Below are positions 1-6,770 of a stretch of DNA of 15,538 nt, in pieces. How positions within the stretch are numbered: position 1 is the stretch's first letter; every line of letters starts with the position of its first letter. A program made the position numbers and the translations under genes. This DNA is from an uncultured Lachnospiraceae bacterium (GTDB lineage Bacteria; Bacillota_A; Clostridia; Lachnospirales; Lachnospiraceae). The stretch spans positions 1-15,538 of the forward strand of contig CAJUFW010000075.1 of NCBI GenBank assembly GCA_910585655.1, given 5' to 3'. Below the pieces are notes generated by a model. It was not told the DNA's origin. It made no database searches and worked only from the letters and a program-made list of their open reading frames with translations.

Positions 1-18
1 ACGACGCTCTTCCGATCT
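1..18. other. Illumina sequencing adapter left on contig end
   Basis: The first 18 bases, ACGACGCTCTTCCGATCT, are identical to the 3' end of the Illumina TruSeq universal adapter. They are not genomic. They run straight into the 3' part of the HAD hydrolase gene on the minus strand, so the last six or so codons read there (from position 17 downwards) are adapter-encoded and should be dropped. Genomic sequence starts at about base 19. Confidence 0.97.
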
Positions 19-632
19 CTAAGCAAAGATAATATAGATATCAAATTATCTACTTCATAATCTGCTTTTTCTTCTTCGCTTGCCACATTCCAGTATTTTC
101 CAAATCCTTGTTTTACCCAAATTGTCTTCATTCCCATTTGCTTGGCAGGTACTATATCATTATCTATTCTGTCGCCAATCATTACAGCATTTTTAGCATT
201 ACATTTAGCCCTTGATAATGCAATTTCAAATATTCTTTTATCTGGCTTTGATATACCTTCTTCTGCAGATGCAATAACCAAATCTATAAATTTCAATATT
301 CCTTTTTGTTCTAACCGTTCTGCAGTACCTAAGGATTGATTTGCTATAATCCCAATCTTATATTTTTTGCTTAACTCATCTAATACTTCAAAAGTATCAG
401 CATATAAATCTTCATCTTCTTTATACCATTTAAGTTTTGGTAAACCATATAATCTCATGATTTCCAAATCACCTTTTTTGTTCTCTTTATAAAGTGTGAT
501 TGTCATATCATATATTTTTTCAAATGGCTCATTTACTGCGTCAGCGACATCATGTAAACGATGCAAATATGCTTTTTCTTCATCTATGAGAGTTGAGCCT
601 ACATCGAAAAACAGCCATTCAATACACTCCAT
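3..632 (-). CDS. HAD-superfamily hydrolase, 3'-truncated at contig end
   Basis: This is a haloacid-dehalogenase-fold hydrolase, probably a cytosolic phosphatase of subfamily IA; the substrate is unknown. The frame opens at an ATG at 632 with AGGAGG (639-644) six bases upstream and stays open to the window edge, about 204 genomic codons. Motif I is FFDVGSTLID, with the nucleophile Asp near residue 10. The second Asp of the classic DxDxT is Gly here, as in some HAD proteins that read DxGxT. Motif II is IGIIANQS, the conserved Lys sits in ISKPDKRIF, and motif IV is MIGDRIDNDI. The C-terminus is missing and the final codons come from adapter. Codon use is strongly A/T-ending (AAA, ATA, TTA), unlike genes to the right: one 60-base line (181-240) counts 15 G+C against 30 in a line of the xylosidase gene (5101-5160). 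This suggests transfer or a misjoined contig piece. Confidence 0.88.
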   Translation of the reverse strand, partial: MECIEWLFFDVGSTLIDEEKAYLHRLHDVADAVNEPFEKIYDMTITLYKENKKGDLEIMRLYGLPKLKWYKEDEDLYADTFEVLDELSKKYKIGIIANQSLGTAERLEQKGILKFIDLVIASAEEGISKPDKRIFEIALSRAKCNAKNAVMIGDRIDNDIVPAKQMGMKTIWVKQGFGKYWNVASEEEKADYEVDNLISILSLLRDRKSV

Positions 633-650
633 ATTTTTCCTCCTGATAGC

Positions 651-707
651 ACGATAAATTTCGATTTGTCATGAGTCAAGCATACCACCAATATTGGCGA
701 CTTTCAA
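651..707 (-). promoter_or_regulatory. Candidate promoter(s) and operator-like palindrome for the HAD gene
   Basis: Reading leftward, TTGAAA (702-707) and TATGCT (679-684) are 17 bases apart. A second pair, TTGACT (674-679) and TATCGT (651-656), also has a 17-base spacer. The perfect palindrome CCAATATTGG (688-697) lies inside the spacer of the first pair, a position where a regulator could act. The -10 matches are only 4 of 6 each, so which pair is used is uncertain. Confidence 0.4.
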
Positions 708-1093
708 CCCTCATTGTATAGGTACTGGTAGGAGTGGCAAGCAATGCACAGGTATATACCCTGTGCCGCTTGTTGGCGACCGAAGGCCCCAAGCCCCCAA
801 CTTTCAATATAACCAACTCTAAAAAACGTCCTCGCAATTTTTGGATTATATGGTCGGGACTGATGCCTTTGTAGCAGGGATTCCATTGTCCAATCGGAGG
901 GAAATACGCATTCATTACTAATATACATTGCATCATCTTCAATACGAATCTGTATAGGTATTCCAGCACTCCAACGAGAATGTACAAGTGCATTATAAAG
1001 TGCCTCCCGCACTGCATCTTTTGGAAAAGGATAAGTTTCTACTCTTGTTAAATTGTCATAAGTGATAGGAGCTTTTAAATATTTTATGTATAT
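704..1093 (-). pseudogene. Remnant of ATP-binding (HATPase_c_4/AlbA_2-type) transcriptional-regulator-like protein
   Basis: The minus-strand frame reads IYIKYLKAPITYDNLTR, then VETYPFPKDAVREALYNALV and WTMESLLQRHQSRPYNP, and ends its recognisable part at FRVGYIESWGLG. I recognise this as the ATPase-like domain found in large bacterial proteins with an N-terminal AlbA_2 putative DNA-binding domain, annotated as ATP-binding or RecG-like regulators. These are usually 400-600 residues, with this domain in the C-terminal half. Here the frame has a stop (TAA, 1094-1096) directly upstream and no start codon, so the N-terminal half is gone. Homology stops near 786. The next 27 or so codons, to the TGA at 704-706, are unrelated, so the winged-helix tail is lost too. 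The GTG at 1012 is an internal Val, not a real start. It is probably a dead fragment left by a deletion or insertion. Confidence 0.72.
746..766. repeat. 7-bp inverted repeat, operator-like
   Basis: GCACAGG and CCTGTGC arms (on the minus strand) flank a 7-base centre, GTATATA. There is no following T-run, so this is unlikely to be a terminator. It lies about 115 bases upstream of the HAD start codon, in the non-homologous tail of the ATPase remnant, and could be a dyad operator. Function unknown. Confidence 0.4.
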
Positions 1094-1162
1094 TTATTCC
1101 ACATGAAACCAACCGTTTTGGTATAATTAAATTGCTAAAAACATACTCTATAAGACCTACGC

Positions 1163-1192
1163 AAAAAAGAAGATAGCCACACAACGCTATCT
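1163..1192 (-). terminator. Rho-independent terminator of the M28 peptidase gene
   Basis: Perfect 7-bp stem AGATAGC (1171-1177) / GCTATCT (1186-1192) with an 8-base loop. On the minus strand it is followed by a run of six T (complement of 1163-1168). It sits 28 bases past the peptidase stop codon. A TTTTT run on the other side (1195-1199) may make it work in both directions. Confidence 0.85.
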
Positions 1193-1219
1193 CCTTTTTC
1201 ATAAACGCATCTTTATCCT

Positions 1220-2521
1220 TTATTTGCCCTCTGCCTTTTGTTCCTCTTTTTGCCCTTCTTTTTTCTCATCTTCTTTCTTTTCCCGATGGAAATATTTGTC
1301 CAGTTCTTTTCTGCGCTCTTCTGGCATTTCCTTTTTCACTGGGAGAACAGCAGCATTGGCTACGTCGCCGATGATCCGAACGGCAAACGCTACGTTTTTC
1401 TGAATTGCTTTTTCGCTTAGGGTCGGAAGCAAATCGTGGATCGTATGTATCTCTGCAGTAGACGTTCCACGGCTTAGCCCCAGCGCCGGAATATTGTGGT
1501 CACAAAACGGCGCAGAATCACTTGAATGAACGCAGGCTCTGGTTTTGGCTGAATAGCCGGTCAGCTTACAGTATTGATCGACAAATGTCTCTAGCTCCTT
1601 ATTTCCTGTAATAAAAATATCGTTTGCCCCCAATGCCGTTCCGCACATATCAAAGTTAAAACAAAAAGAAATTTTTTCTAACAATTCCTTGTTCTCTTTT
1701 ACATAAGCCTTCGAGCCTAGCAGCCCCAATTCCTCGCTTCCACACCAAATAAAACGCAGCGTCCGTCTTGGCGGGTTTGCTACAAAATGCCGGTAAATTG
1801 CCAAAAGCGCTGTCGTACCGGTTGCATTATCCCACGAACCTGTTCCTAAAGGAACCGAATCATAGTGTGCTGTCAGAACAATCGAATCCTCCTTTAAATC
1901 AGTCCCTTCGATTACCGCCAGCACATTTTGGCTACCCAACTCCTGATTCTCCTGCTCTAAAGTCAGATGAATGGTTTCTACCTCCTCCTGAATCAAAGCA
2001 GTTGCATCTGCAGCCATGATATAAAAGCCTGGAATCACACCATGACGGGTAAAATGCTCCCGCAGCACTCTTGGATAAATCCCCGTTTCTTCCGGCGAAG
2101 CATACCATTTTCCCTGTATCACCAGAAAAGCCGCCGCCTTATGTTCTATCAGACGCTTGTAAACATCCTCGTCTGTCAAACCGTTTAGCAGCACTGCCGT
2201 ATCACTCAAATCTCCTATCCCGGAAAAATCAATTTCCGACGCATTATCCAAATATAACAGCTTACAATCCCGATCAATATTTCCGGAACATAACAAAGGA
2301 GCGCAAAACAGTTCCCGTCCAGCCGCTTTCACCAGGCAGCGTTTTACGTTAGCGGAAGGAATGGAAAACGGCATGAAAGTTCCCTGAATATCACTTCTTC
2401 CGGCTTCCGCCGCCGCCTGATTGACCTCTCTTACAATCATTTCCGCCGCCTTCTTCTCTTCTGCAGTCCCGCCGATTCGTACAAAACTCAATTCCTTTAC
2501 AAAGTCTAATAACCGATTCAT
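1220..2521 (-). CDS. M28-family zinc aminopeptidase-like protein (cytosolic)
   Basis: 433 residues; ATG start with a purine-rich site (AAAGGA) about 10 bases upstream. The M28 dinuclear-zinc ligands are all visible: His219 and Asp221 in TAHYDSVPLG, bridging Asp231 in GSWDNATG, catalytic/ligand Glu263-Glu264 in CGSEELGLLG, Asp291 in FNFDMCG, and His359 in AEIHTIHD. Residues about 100-200 look like a PA-type insertion ahead of the catalytic core. There is no signal peptide or membrane segment, whereas many M28 aminopeptidases are exported, so this one probably acts on peptides in the cytosol. The last 30 or so residues are a charged, low-complexity Lys/Glu tail (REKKEDEKKEGQ...). The gene has its own strong promoter and terminator and so is a single-gene unit. 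Exact substrate preference cannot be read from sequence. Confidence 0.9.
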   Translation of the reverse strand: MNRLLDFVKELSFVRIGGTAEEKKAAEMIVREVNQAAAEAGRSDIQGTFMPFSIPSANVKRCLVKAAGRELFCAPLLCSGNIDRDCKLLYLDNASEIDFSGIGDLSDTAVLLNGLTDEDVYKRLIEHKAAAFLVIQGKWYASPEETGIYPRVLREHFTRHGVIPGFYIMAADATALIQEEVETIHLTLEQENQELGSQNVLAVIEGTDLKEDSIVLTAHYDSVPLGTGSWDNATGTTALLAIYRHFVANPPRRTLRFIWCGSEELGLLGSKAYVKENKELLEKISFCFNFDMCGTALGANDIFITGNKELETFVDQYCKLTGYSAKTRACVHSSDSAPFCDHNIPALGLSRGTSTAEIHTIHDLLPTLSEKAIQKNVAFAVRIIGDVANAAVLPVKKEMPEERRKELDKYFHREKKEDEKKEGQKEEQKAEGK

Positions 2522-2539
2522 TCTTTTGTTATCCTTTCC

Positions 2540-2593
2540 TTATAATCATATTCTTTTTGCTATCATTATAAAGCTCCGGTCTTTTTTTGTCAA
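2540..2593 (-). promoter_or_regulatory. Near-perfect housekeeping promoter for the M28 peptidase, with inverted repeat
   Basis: TTGACA (2588-2593) and TATAAT (2565-2570) on the minus strand match the sigma-A consensus exactly, with a 17-base spacer. Transcription should start near 2558, giving a leader of about 37 bases. The -35 box begins directly after the stop codon of the upstream anti-sigma-like gene (2594). An exact TTATAAT / ATTATAA inverted repeat (2565-2571 and 2540-2546, 18 bases apart) includes the -10 box and may be an operator, though it is AT-rich and could be chance. Confidence 0.85.
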
Positions 2594-3625
2594 TCAATAC
2601 CCTTCTCCTGTTACCTCCCAGCTTCCATCCTGCCATTCTAAGGTTATCGTTCGGTTCGGCTCCTGAAGTACGCCTCCCTTACTGACACAAACAGAAAAAA
2701 CTATTTTTTCCTCGCTGCTGCTTGCCACCTCCATTGTCACCACCTCTAATACCGTTCCCTCATAATATGCCCTAGCAACTTTTTTTGCCTCCGGATCAAT
2801 ATCTGCATGTTCTTCTTCCTCTTTCTCCTGCTCTTGGATTTGCAACAGTTTTTTTTCCGACTGTTTTTGAATACTTTCATCGTCCGCCCGCTTGACAAAG
2901 GTATCCTCCTCTTGAATGACATAATCGTCAAATACTGCAAAAAATCTGCCGTCATCTAGTAGAGAGATTTGAATGATTTTCACTGCTGTTGTTTTATCGG
3001 CAAAGACAATTTCCATTACAATCCGATCCTCCCGCAGCTCCTGTTGCAGCGTGGCAATCGTATTTCCCTCCTCTAAAGCCTCCAAAATACCGGTTGGCTC
3101 CCAATCAATTCTCAAATAATAATAGTCTTCTGTATGTTCGCCATAAGGAATCGTAAAATTTCTCGCCAAACCATATTCTTCTCTTTTCTCTGTCCAGTCC
3201 CAAAACGAAAGCTGCTGCTTCTCACAGGAAAAACGTACACTTTCAATCTGTTCGCCGGACAAATAAAACATCAGGGGATGCCCAACCTGTTCTCCGCTAT
3301 CACGAATACTTCCGGTAGTCATCACTGCGCCGGCAGCCGTTAGTTCCTCCTCACTTCCAGAGGCATATGCTTTTATAAGAAAAGAATCCAACGGCGAATT
3401 TTCGCTGCGAAACCACTGACGAAACGGAAGTTTATCGGAAGAATAACAGGCTGCTCCGATTCCTCCTGCCAACAGGCAGAAACCAAGTACGGCTGCCGCT
3501 ATCCATCTACTGCCTGCCGTCCTCCTTATTTTATAGCCCTTTTCCGACATAGGCTCCTCTGCTTCCCGGAGATATCTTTCCTCAAGGTTGCTGATTGCCT
3601 GAAAAATAACTTCTTTCTTTTTCAT
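2594..3625 (-). CDS. Membrane-anchored partner of the ECF sigma factor (anti-sigma-like), unknown family
   Basis: 343 residues; ATG with GAGGG nine bases upstream. Architecture: a charged cytosolic N-terminus (1-40) with the stretch AISNLEERYLREAEE, one transmembrane helix (about 41-60, WIAAAVLGFCLLAGGIGAAC), then a long extracytoplasmic region (61-343). That region includes an acidic, probably coiled segment (EKKLLQIQEQEKEEEEHAD) and a C-terminal domain ending TLEWQDGSWEVTGEGY. The topology and its place 23 bases after an ECF sigma gene fit an anti-sigma factor or sensor. I see no HxxxCxxC zinc anti-sigma motif. Short N-termini of this I..LEE.Y..EA type followed by one membrane helix are, from memory, common beside clostridial ECF sigmas. 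The outer domain is not one I can name, so the role is inferred from context. Confidence 0.72.
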   Translation of the reverse strand: MKKKEVIFQAISNLEERYLREAEEPMSEKGYKIRRTAGSRWIAAAVLGFCLLAGGIGAACYSSDKLPFRQWFRSENSPLDSFLIKAYASGSEEELTAAGAVMTTGSIRDSGEQVGHPLMFYLSGEQIESVRFSCEKQQLSFWDWTEKREEYGLARNFTIPYGEHTEDYYYLRIDWEPTGILEALEEGNTIATLQQELREDRIVMEIVFADKTTAVKIIQISLLDDGRFFAVFDDYVIQEEDTFVKRADDESIQKQSEKKLLQIQEQEKEEEEHADIDPEAKKVARAYYEGTVLEVVTMEVASSSEEKIVFSVCVSKGGVLQEPNRTITLEWQDGSWEVTGEGY

Positions 3626-3648
3626 AATTGATATCCCTCTCTTCCGAT

Positions 3649-4182
3649 CTAAAATTTTTTTAACTTTCCCCGTACCCTGGAAAGCCGGACAGAAATGGCA
3701 TTACTGCTGGCGCCAAAACGCTCTGCAAGCTCTCCGATAGAATCTGCATACCAGTAACGCCTTACAAACAATATTCTATTCTCCCGGTTCAACGTTCCCA
3801 AAAACCGATTCAAAAGAAACGCTAATTCTTTTCCCGCTACTTCCTCTTCTACAGACGAACCTCCCGGAATACAGTCCTCTAGTTCCTCCAACGCCACGTC
3901 GTACAGGCTGTTCCGTTTCGCCGCGGTATTGCTGTGGTACTTAGCAAGAGAAAGGTTCCGCACAATCCGGTACAGATAGCCCGGCAGATAATCCGGCTTC
4001 TGGGGCGGTATTGTATTCCAGGCTCCTAAATACGCATCGTTTACACACTCTTCGGCGTCCTCGCTGTTATTTAAAATCCGACCTGCTATTTTTTGACATA
4101 CTCCGCCGTATTTCTGCGCCAGCTCTGTAATCGCCCGCTCCGAACGCGCGTAAAACAATTCCAAAATCTGAGCATCCTCCAT
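3649..4182 (-). CDS. ECF-type RNA polymerase sigma factor
   Basis: 177 residues. Region 2 is seen in NNSEDAEECVNDAYLGAWNT and PGYLYRIVRNLSLAKY (core binding and -10 recognition). Region 4 is a helix-turn-helix in RRYWYADSIGELAERFGASS with ISVRLSRVRGKLKKF at the C-terminus (-35 recognition). There is no region 1 or 3, as expected for ECF sigmas. I chose the ATG at 4182 because AGGAGG (4191-4196) lies 8 bases before it; the GTG at 4191 overlaps that ribosome site and cannot be used. It is followed after 23 bases by the membrane-anchored protein, forming a probable sigma/anti-sigma operon. It belongs to the clostridial ECF type with the DAEECVNDxYLGAWN signature. The signal it answers to and its regulon are unknown. 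Confidence 0.92.
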   Translation of the reverse strand: MEDAQILELFYARSERAITELAQKYGGVCQKIAGRILNNSEDAEECVNDAYLGAWNTIPPQKPDYLPGYLYRIVRNLSLAKYHSNTAAKRNSLYDVALEELEDCIPGGSSVEEEVAGKELAFLLNRFLGTLNRENRILFVRRYWYADSIGELAERFGASSNAISVRLSRVRGKLKKF

Positions 4183-4204
4183 AGTTTTCACCTCCTACCT
4201 ATAT

Positions 4205-4233
4205 ACTATAGATTGAGCAGAGAATCTTACAGA
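4205..4233 (-). promoter_or_regulatory. Weak candidate promoter of the sigma operon
   Basis: A good -10-like box TATAGT (4205-4210) lies just upstream of the ribosome site on the minus strand, but the sequence 17 bases before it (TCTGTA, 4228-4233) is a poor -35. This could mean activation or autoregulation by the ECF sigma itself, whose consensus I cannot read here. The promoter must lie between the terminator at 4246 and the gene, so the space is limited. Confidence 0.3.
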
Positions 4234-4245
4234 AAACTATGATAC

Positions 4246-4291
4246 AAAAAAGGACAGCCAGTCTATCTAAACTAGCTGCCTGCCCTTTTTT
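4246..4291 (-). terminator. Terminator of the GH31 xylosidase gene (possibly bidirectional)
   Basis: A 16-bp imperfect stem with two mismatches pairs 4246-4261 with 4276-4291 around a 14-base loop. The outer pairs are A6/T6, so a U-tract follows the hairpin in either direction. It lies 11 bases after the xylosidase stop codon and upstream of the sigma gene, isolating the two units. Confidence 0.82.
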
Positions 4292-4301
4292 GACTATTTC
4301 G

Positions 4302-6698
4302 TTATCCTAGCTGAACATGAATCGTAATTTCCCTTTTCATCTGATCCTCCCCGCTGCATCCTTCCGGCATAAGCGTGGTCTGACCTTCCTCCTCGCTTAT
4401 TCTGGCTCCTTCTGCCGAGACGACGGTCTCTCCTACCAGCACGATCCGGCTGCTGCCGATGCTTGTTGCCAAACCTTTTAAGGAAATCTCCAGGTTGTTT
4501 TTCTCCCGCTTTATAGAAACAAACAATTCTGCCTCGGCTTTTCCATTATAAACGGTCGTAGAAGCTGCGCTTCCGTCCTTGATTGCATACGCTTTTAAAG
4601 CGACGTCCTTTGTATATTCATATACGGCGCCTTTTTCTCCTGTTCCAGAAGCAATAATACTGTTTTCCTTTACATAGAGCGGAATACTAAGATATCCGTG
4701 ATGTTCTCTGATATAGCGCCCGCCCTCTTTTTGCTCTCCTGTCAGGTAGTTCGTCCAGGTTCCTTCCGGCAAATAAAACTCTGCCTCTCCCTCCGGATGA
4801 AAAATCGGAGCTACCAGCAGGGAATCTCCTATGAAATATTGGCGATCCAGATACGTGCAGACCGGATCATTTGGATATTCCAGCACCATACTTCTCATCA
4901 TCGGCACACCGCTGTTAGAAGTTTCCACCGCATTTCGGTAAAGATATGGCATCAGCGACGCTTTAAGCTTTGTAAAAAAGCGCAGTACCTCTACAGACTC
5001 CTCATCATAAGCCCACGGCACCCGGTAGGAACCGCTTCCATGCAGCCTCGAATGGGAGGAAAGCAAACCAAATGCCGCCCATCTCTTATAGACGTCCGGC
5101 GTAGACGTCGCTTCAAATCCTCCGATATCATGGCTCCAATAGCCAAACCCGGACATCGTTAAGGAAAGACCTCCGCGTAGGCTTTCTGACATAGATTCAT
5201 AGTTTGAGGAGCAATCACCGCCCCAGTGAACCAGGAATTTCTGTCCACCTGCCGTTGCTGAACGGGCAAACAGCACTGCCTCTTCCTTTCCTTTTTTCCG
5301 TTCCAGTAATTCATAAACAGTCTTATTATATAAATAAGTATAATAGTTGTGCATTTTTACCGGGTCGGCTCCGTTGTAGTACACTACCTCTGTCGGAATC
5401 CGTTCGCCAAAATCTGTCTTAAAACAGTCCACGCCCATATCCAGGAGAACCTCCAGCTTGTCCTGATACCACTTGCAGGCAGCAGGATTCGTAAAATCGA
5501 CAATCGCCATTGCCGGCTGCCACATATCCCATTGCCACACATTACCGTTCGGACGCTTGAGGAAATAGCCGTTTTTCATACCTTCCTCAAACAAAACAGA
5601 CTCCTGCCCGATATAACTGTTGATCCAAACACAGATTTTTAGCCCTTTTTCCTTTAACCGTGCCAACATTCCCTTTGGATCCGGGAATACACGAGAATCC
5701 CAGGTAAAATCCGACCAGGCAAATTCCTTCATCCAAAAACAGTCAAAATGAAATACATTAAGCGGAATATCCCGCTCAAACATCCCGTCTACAAAACTGT
5801 TGACCGTTTTTTCATCGTAGTCTGTGGTAAAGGAAGTAGACAGCCAAAGACCAAACGTCCAAGGAGCCGGAAGCGCTGGCTTTCCGGTCAAATCAGTATA
5901 GCGCATCAGCACTTCCTTCATGGTCGGTCCATTGATCAGGAAGAAATCCAGGCTTTCTCCCGGCACGGAAAGCGCTGTCTTCATCACATGTTCCGAGGCT
6001 ATTTCAAACTCCACCTTTTCCGGATGGTTGACAAAAATACCATAGCCACGATTGGAAATATAAAACGGAATATTTTTATAAGATTGGTCGGTAGAAGTAC
6101 CTCCGTCTCGATTCCAGATTTCCACGGACTGACCGTTTTTCACAAATGGAGTAAATCGCTCTCCCATGCCGTAAATCGCTTCCCCTACGGAAAGAGTAAG
6201 CTGCTCCCGCATATACGTATCATGCAGCCCGCCGTCGTCATAAGCAAGCCCTTTCCAATCGGTTTTCATATAAGCCAAATCCCGGAATCCGCTGCTGGTA
6301 ATCTGCTCTCTGCCTGTCCCATCCGCCTTTTGCCGATAATAGGTCATACACGCATTGTCTTTCTGGATTTCCAAGGTTATGCCGCCGTTTCGGATCGTAA
6401 GCATATCTTCCGTTTCCTCTACTTCCAACGGCAGATCCGCTAAATTTAGTTCAAAGCCCGGCGCTCTGTCTTGTACCCCTAAGTAATGAGAAGTTTTTAC
6501 CCGCAGCGTATCCGGCATCGGAGCCGTTACTTCAATCGTCAGATTAACACCACCCAACGTCATACCACGGTGCCGAATCGGCATCGAAGGCGCTGTCATG
6601 GCTACCCGGTTTGGCTCTTTTTTGATAAAATAAATCTGAGAAGCGGCAAAACAGGCGCCTCCCTCCTTCATCAACCATTCCCCATTGCTAAACTTCAT
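4302..6698 (-). CDS. yicI: GH31 alpha-xylosidase (YicI-type)
   Basis: 798 residues, close to the 772 of E. coli YicI. ATG start with AGGAGG (6707-6712) 8 bases upstream. It should release alpha-linked xylose from the non-reducing end of isoprimeverose or xyloglucan oligosaccharides by a retaining mechanism. The catalytic nucleophile is Asp429 in FKTDFGERIP and the acid/base is Asp495 in HWGGDCSSNYESM. HFDCFWMKEF (Cys320-Phe321) and Lys427 match the residues that give YicI its xylose preference, setting it apart from plain alpha-glucosidases. Order of domains: N-terminal beta-sandwich (1-250), (beta/alpha)8 barrel (about 275-620), C-terminal beta domains. There is no signal peptide, so it acts inside the cell on imported oligosaccharides. 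It is divergent from an AraC-family gene that is the likely regulator. No transporter gene is visible beside it. Confidence 0.93.
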   Translation of the reverse strand: MKFSNGEWLMKEGGACFAASQIYFIKKEPNRVAMTAPSMPIRHRGMTLGGVNLTIEVTAPMPDTLRVKTSHYLGVQDRAPGFELNLADLPLEVEETEDMLTIRNGGITLEIQKDNACMTYYRQKADGTGREQITSSGFRDLAYMKTDWKGLAYDDGGLHDTYMREQLTLSVGEAIYGMGERFTPFVKNGQSVEIWNRDGGTSTDQSYKNIPFYISNRGYGIFVNHPEKVEFEIASEHVMKTALSVPGESLDFFLINGPTMKEVLMRYTDLTGKPALPAPWTFGLWLSTSFTTDYDEKTVNSFVDGMFERDIPLNVFHFDCFWMKEFAWSDFTWDSRVFPDPKGMLARLKEKGLKICVWINSYIGQESVLFEEGMKNGYFLKRPNGNVWQWDMWQPAMAIVDFTNPAACKWYQDKLEVLLDMGVDCFKTDFGERIPTEVVYYNGADPVKMHNYYTYLYNKTVYELLERKKGKEEAVLFARSATAGGQKFLVHWGGDCSSNYESMSESLRGGLSLTMSGFGYWSHDIGGFEATSTPDVYKRWAAFGLLSSHSRLHGSGSYRVPWAYDEESVEVLRFFTKLKASLMPYLYRNAVETSNSGVPMMRSMVLEYPNDPVCTYLDRQYFIGDSLLVAPIFHPEGEAEFYLPEGTWTNYLTGEQKEGGRYIREHHGYLSIPLYVKENSIIASGTGEKGAVYEYTKDVALKAYAIKDGSAASTTVYNGKAEAELFVSIKREKNNLEISLKGLATSIGSSRIVLVGETVVSAEGARISEEEGQTTLMPEGCSGEDQMKREITIHVQLG

Positions 6699-6731
6699 CC
6701 TTGCATCCTCCTGTTCTACAAATATAGCCTT

Positions 6732-6760
6732 ATTATACGCTTTGACAGCTTACTCCGCTA
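6732..6760 (-). promoter_or_regulatory. Xylosidase promoter: consensus -10, no -35 (activator-type)
   Basis: A perfect TATAAT lies at 6732-6737 on the minus strand, about 34 bases before the start codon. The sequence at the -35 position (TAGCGG, 6755-6760) bears no resemblance to TTGACA. A strong -10 with a missing -35 is typical of promoters that need an activator, and an AraC-type activator is encoded divergently. Its binding site would have to lie at about 6750-6800. Confidence 0.62.
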
Positions 6761-6770
6761 GTAGTATACT
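6742..6770 (+). promoter_or_regulatory. Promoter of the AraC-family regulator gene
   Basis: TTGACA (6742-6747) and TATACT (6765-6770) with a 17-base spacer, facing right; transcription should start near 6777. The -35 box is only a few bases from the -10 box of the divergent xylosidase promoter (6732-6737), so the two polymerases cannot sit there together. An 8-base palindrome, AGTATACT (6763-6770), covers the -10. Confidence 0.8.

Noticed and set aside
676..1017. Open frame of 113 codons on the minus strand over the ATPase remnant
   Set aside because: It is a shifted frame of the remnant; only the frame 1093-704 shows the ATPase-like motifs.
1107..1127. ACCAA...TTGGT dyad followed by TATAAT on the plus strand as a promoter/operator
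   Set aside because: No -35 box at the right distance and no plus-strand gene downstream; probably chance in AT-rich DNA.
4183..4191. GTG at 4191 as the start of the ECF sigma gene
   Set aside because: It overlaps the AGGAGG ribosome site; the ATG at 4182 is correctly spaced.
4698..5162. Long plus-strand frames opposite the xylosidase gene (also 5748-6443)
   Set aside because: Low-complexity basic translations with no ribosome sites and no recognisable domains, antisense to a clear GH31 gene.
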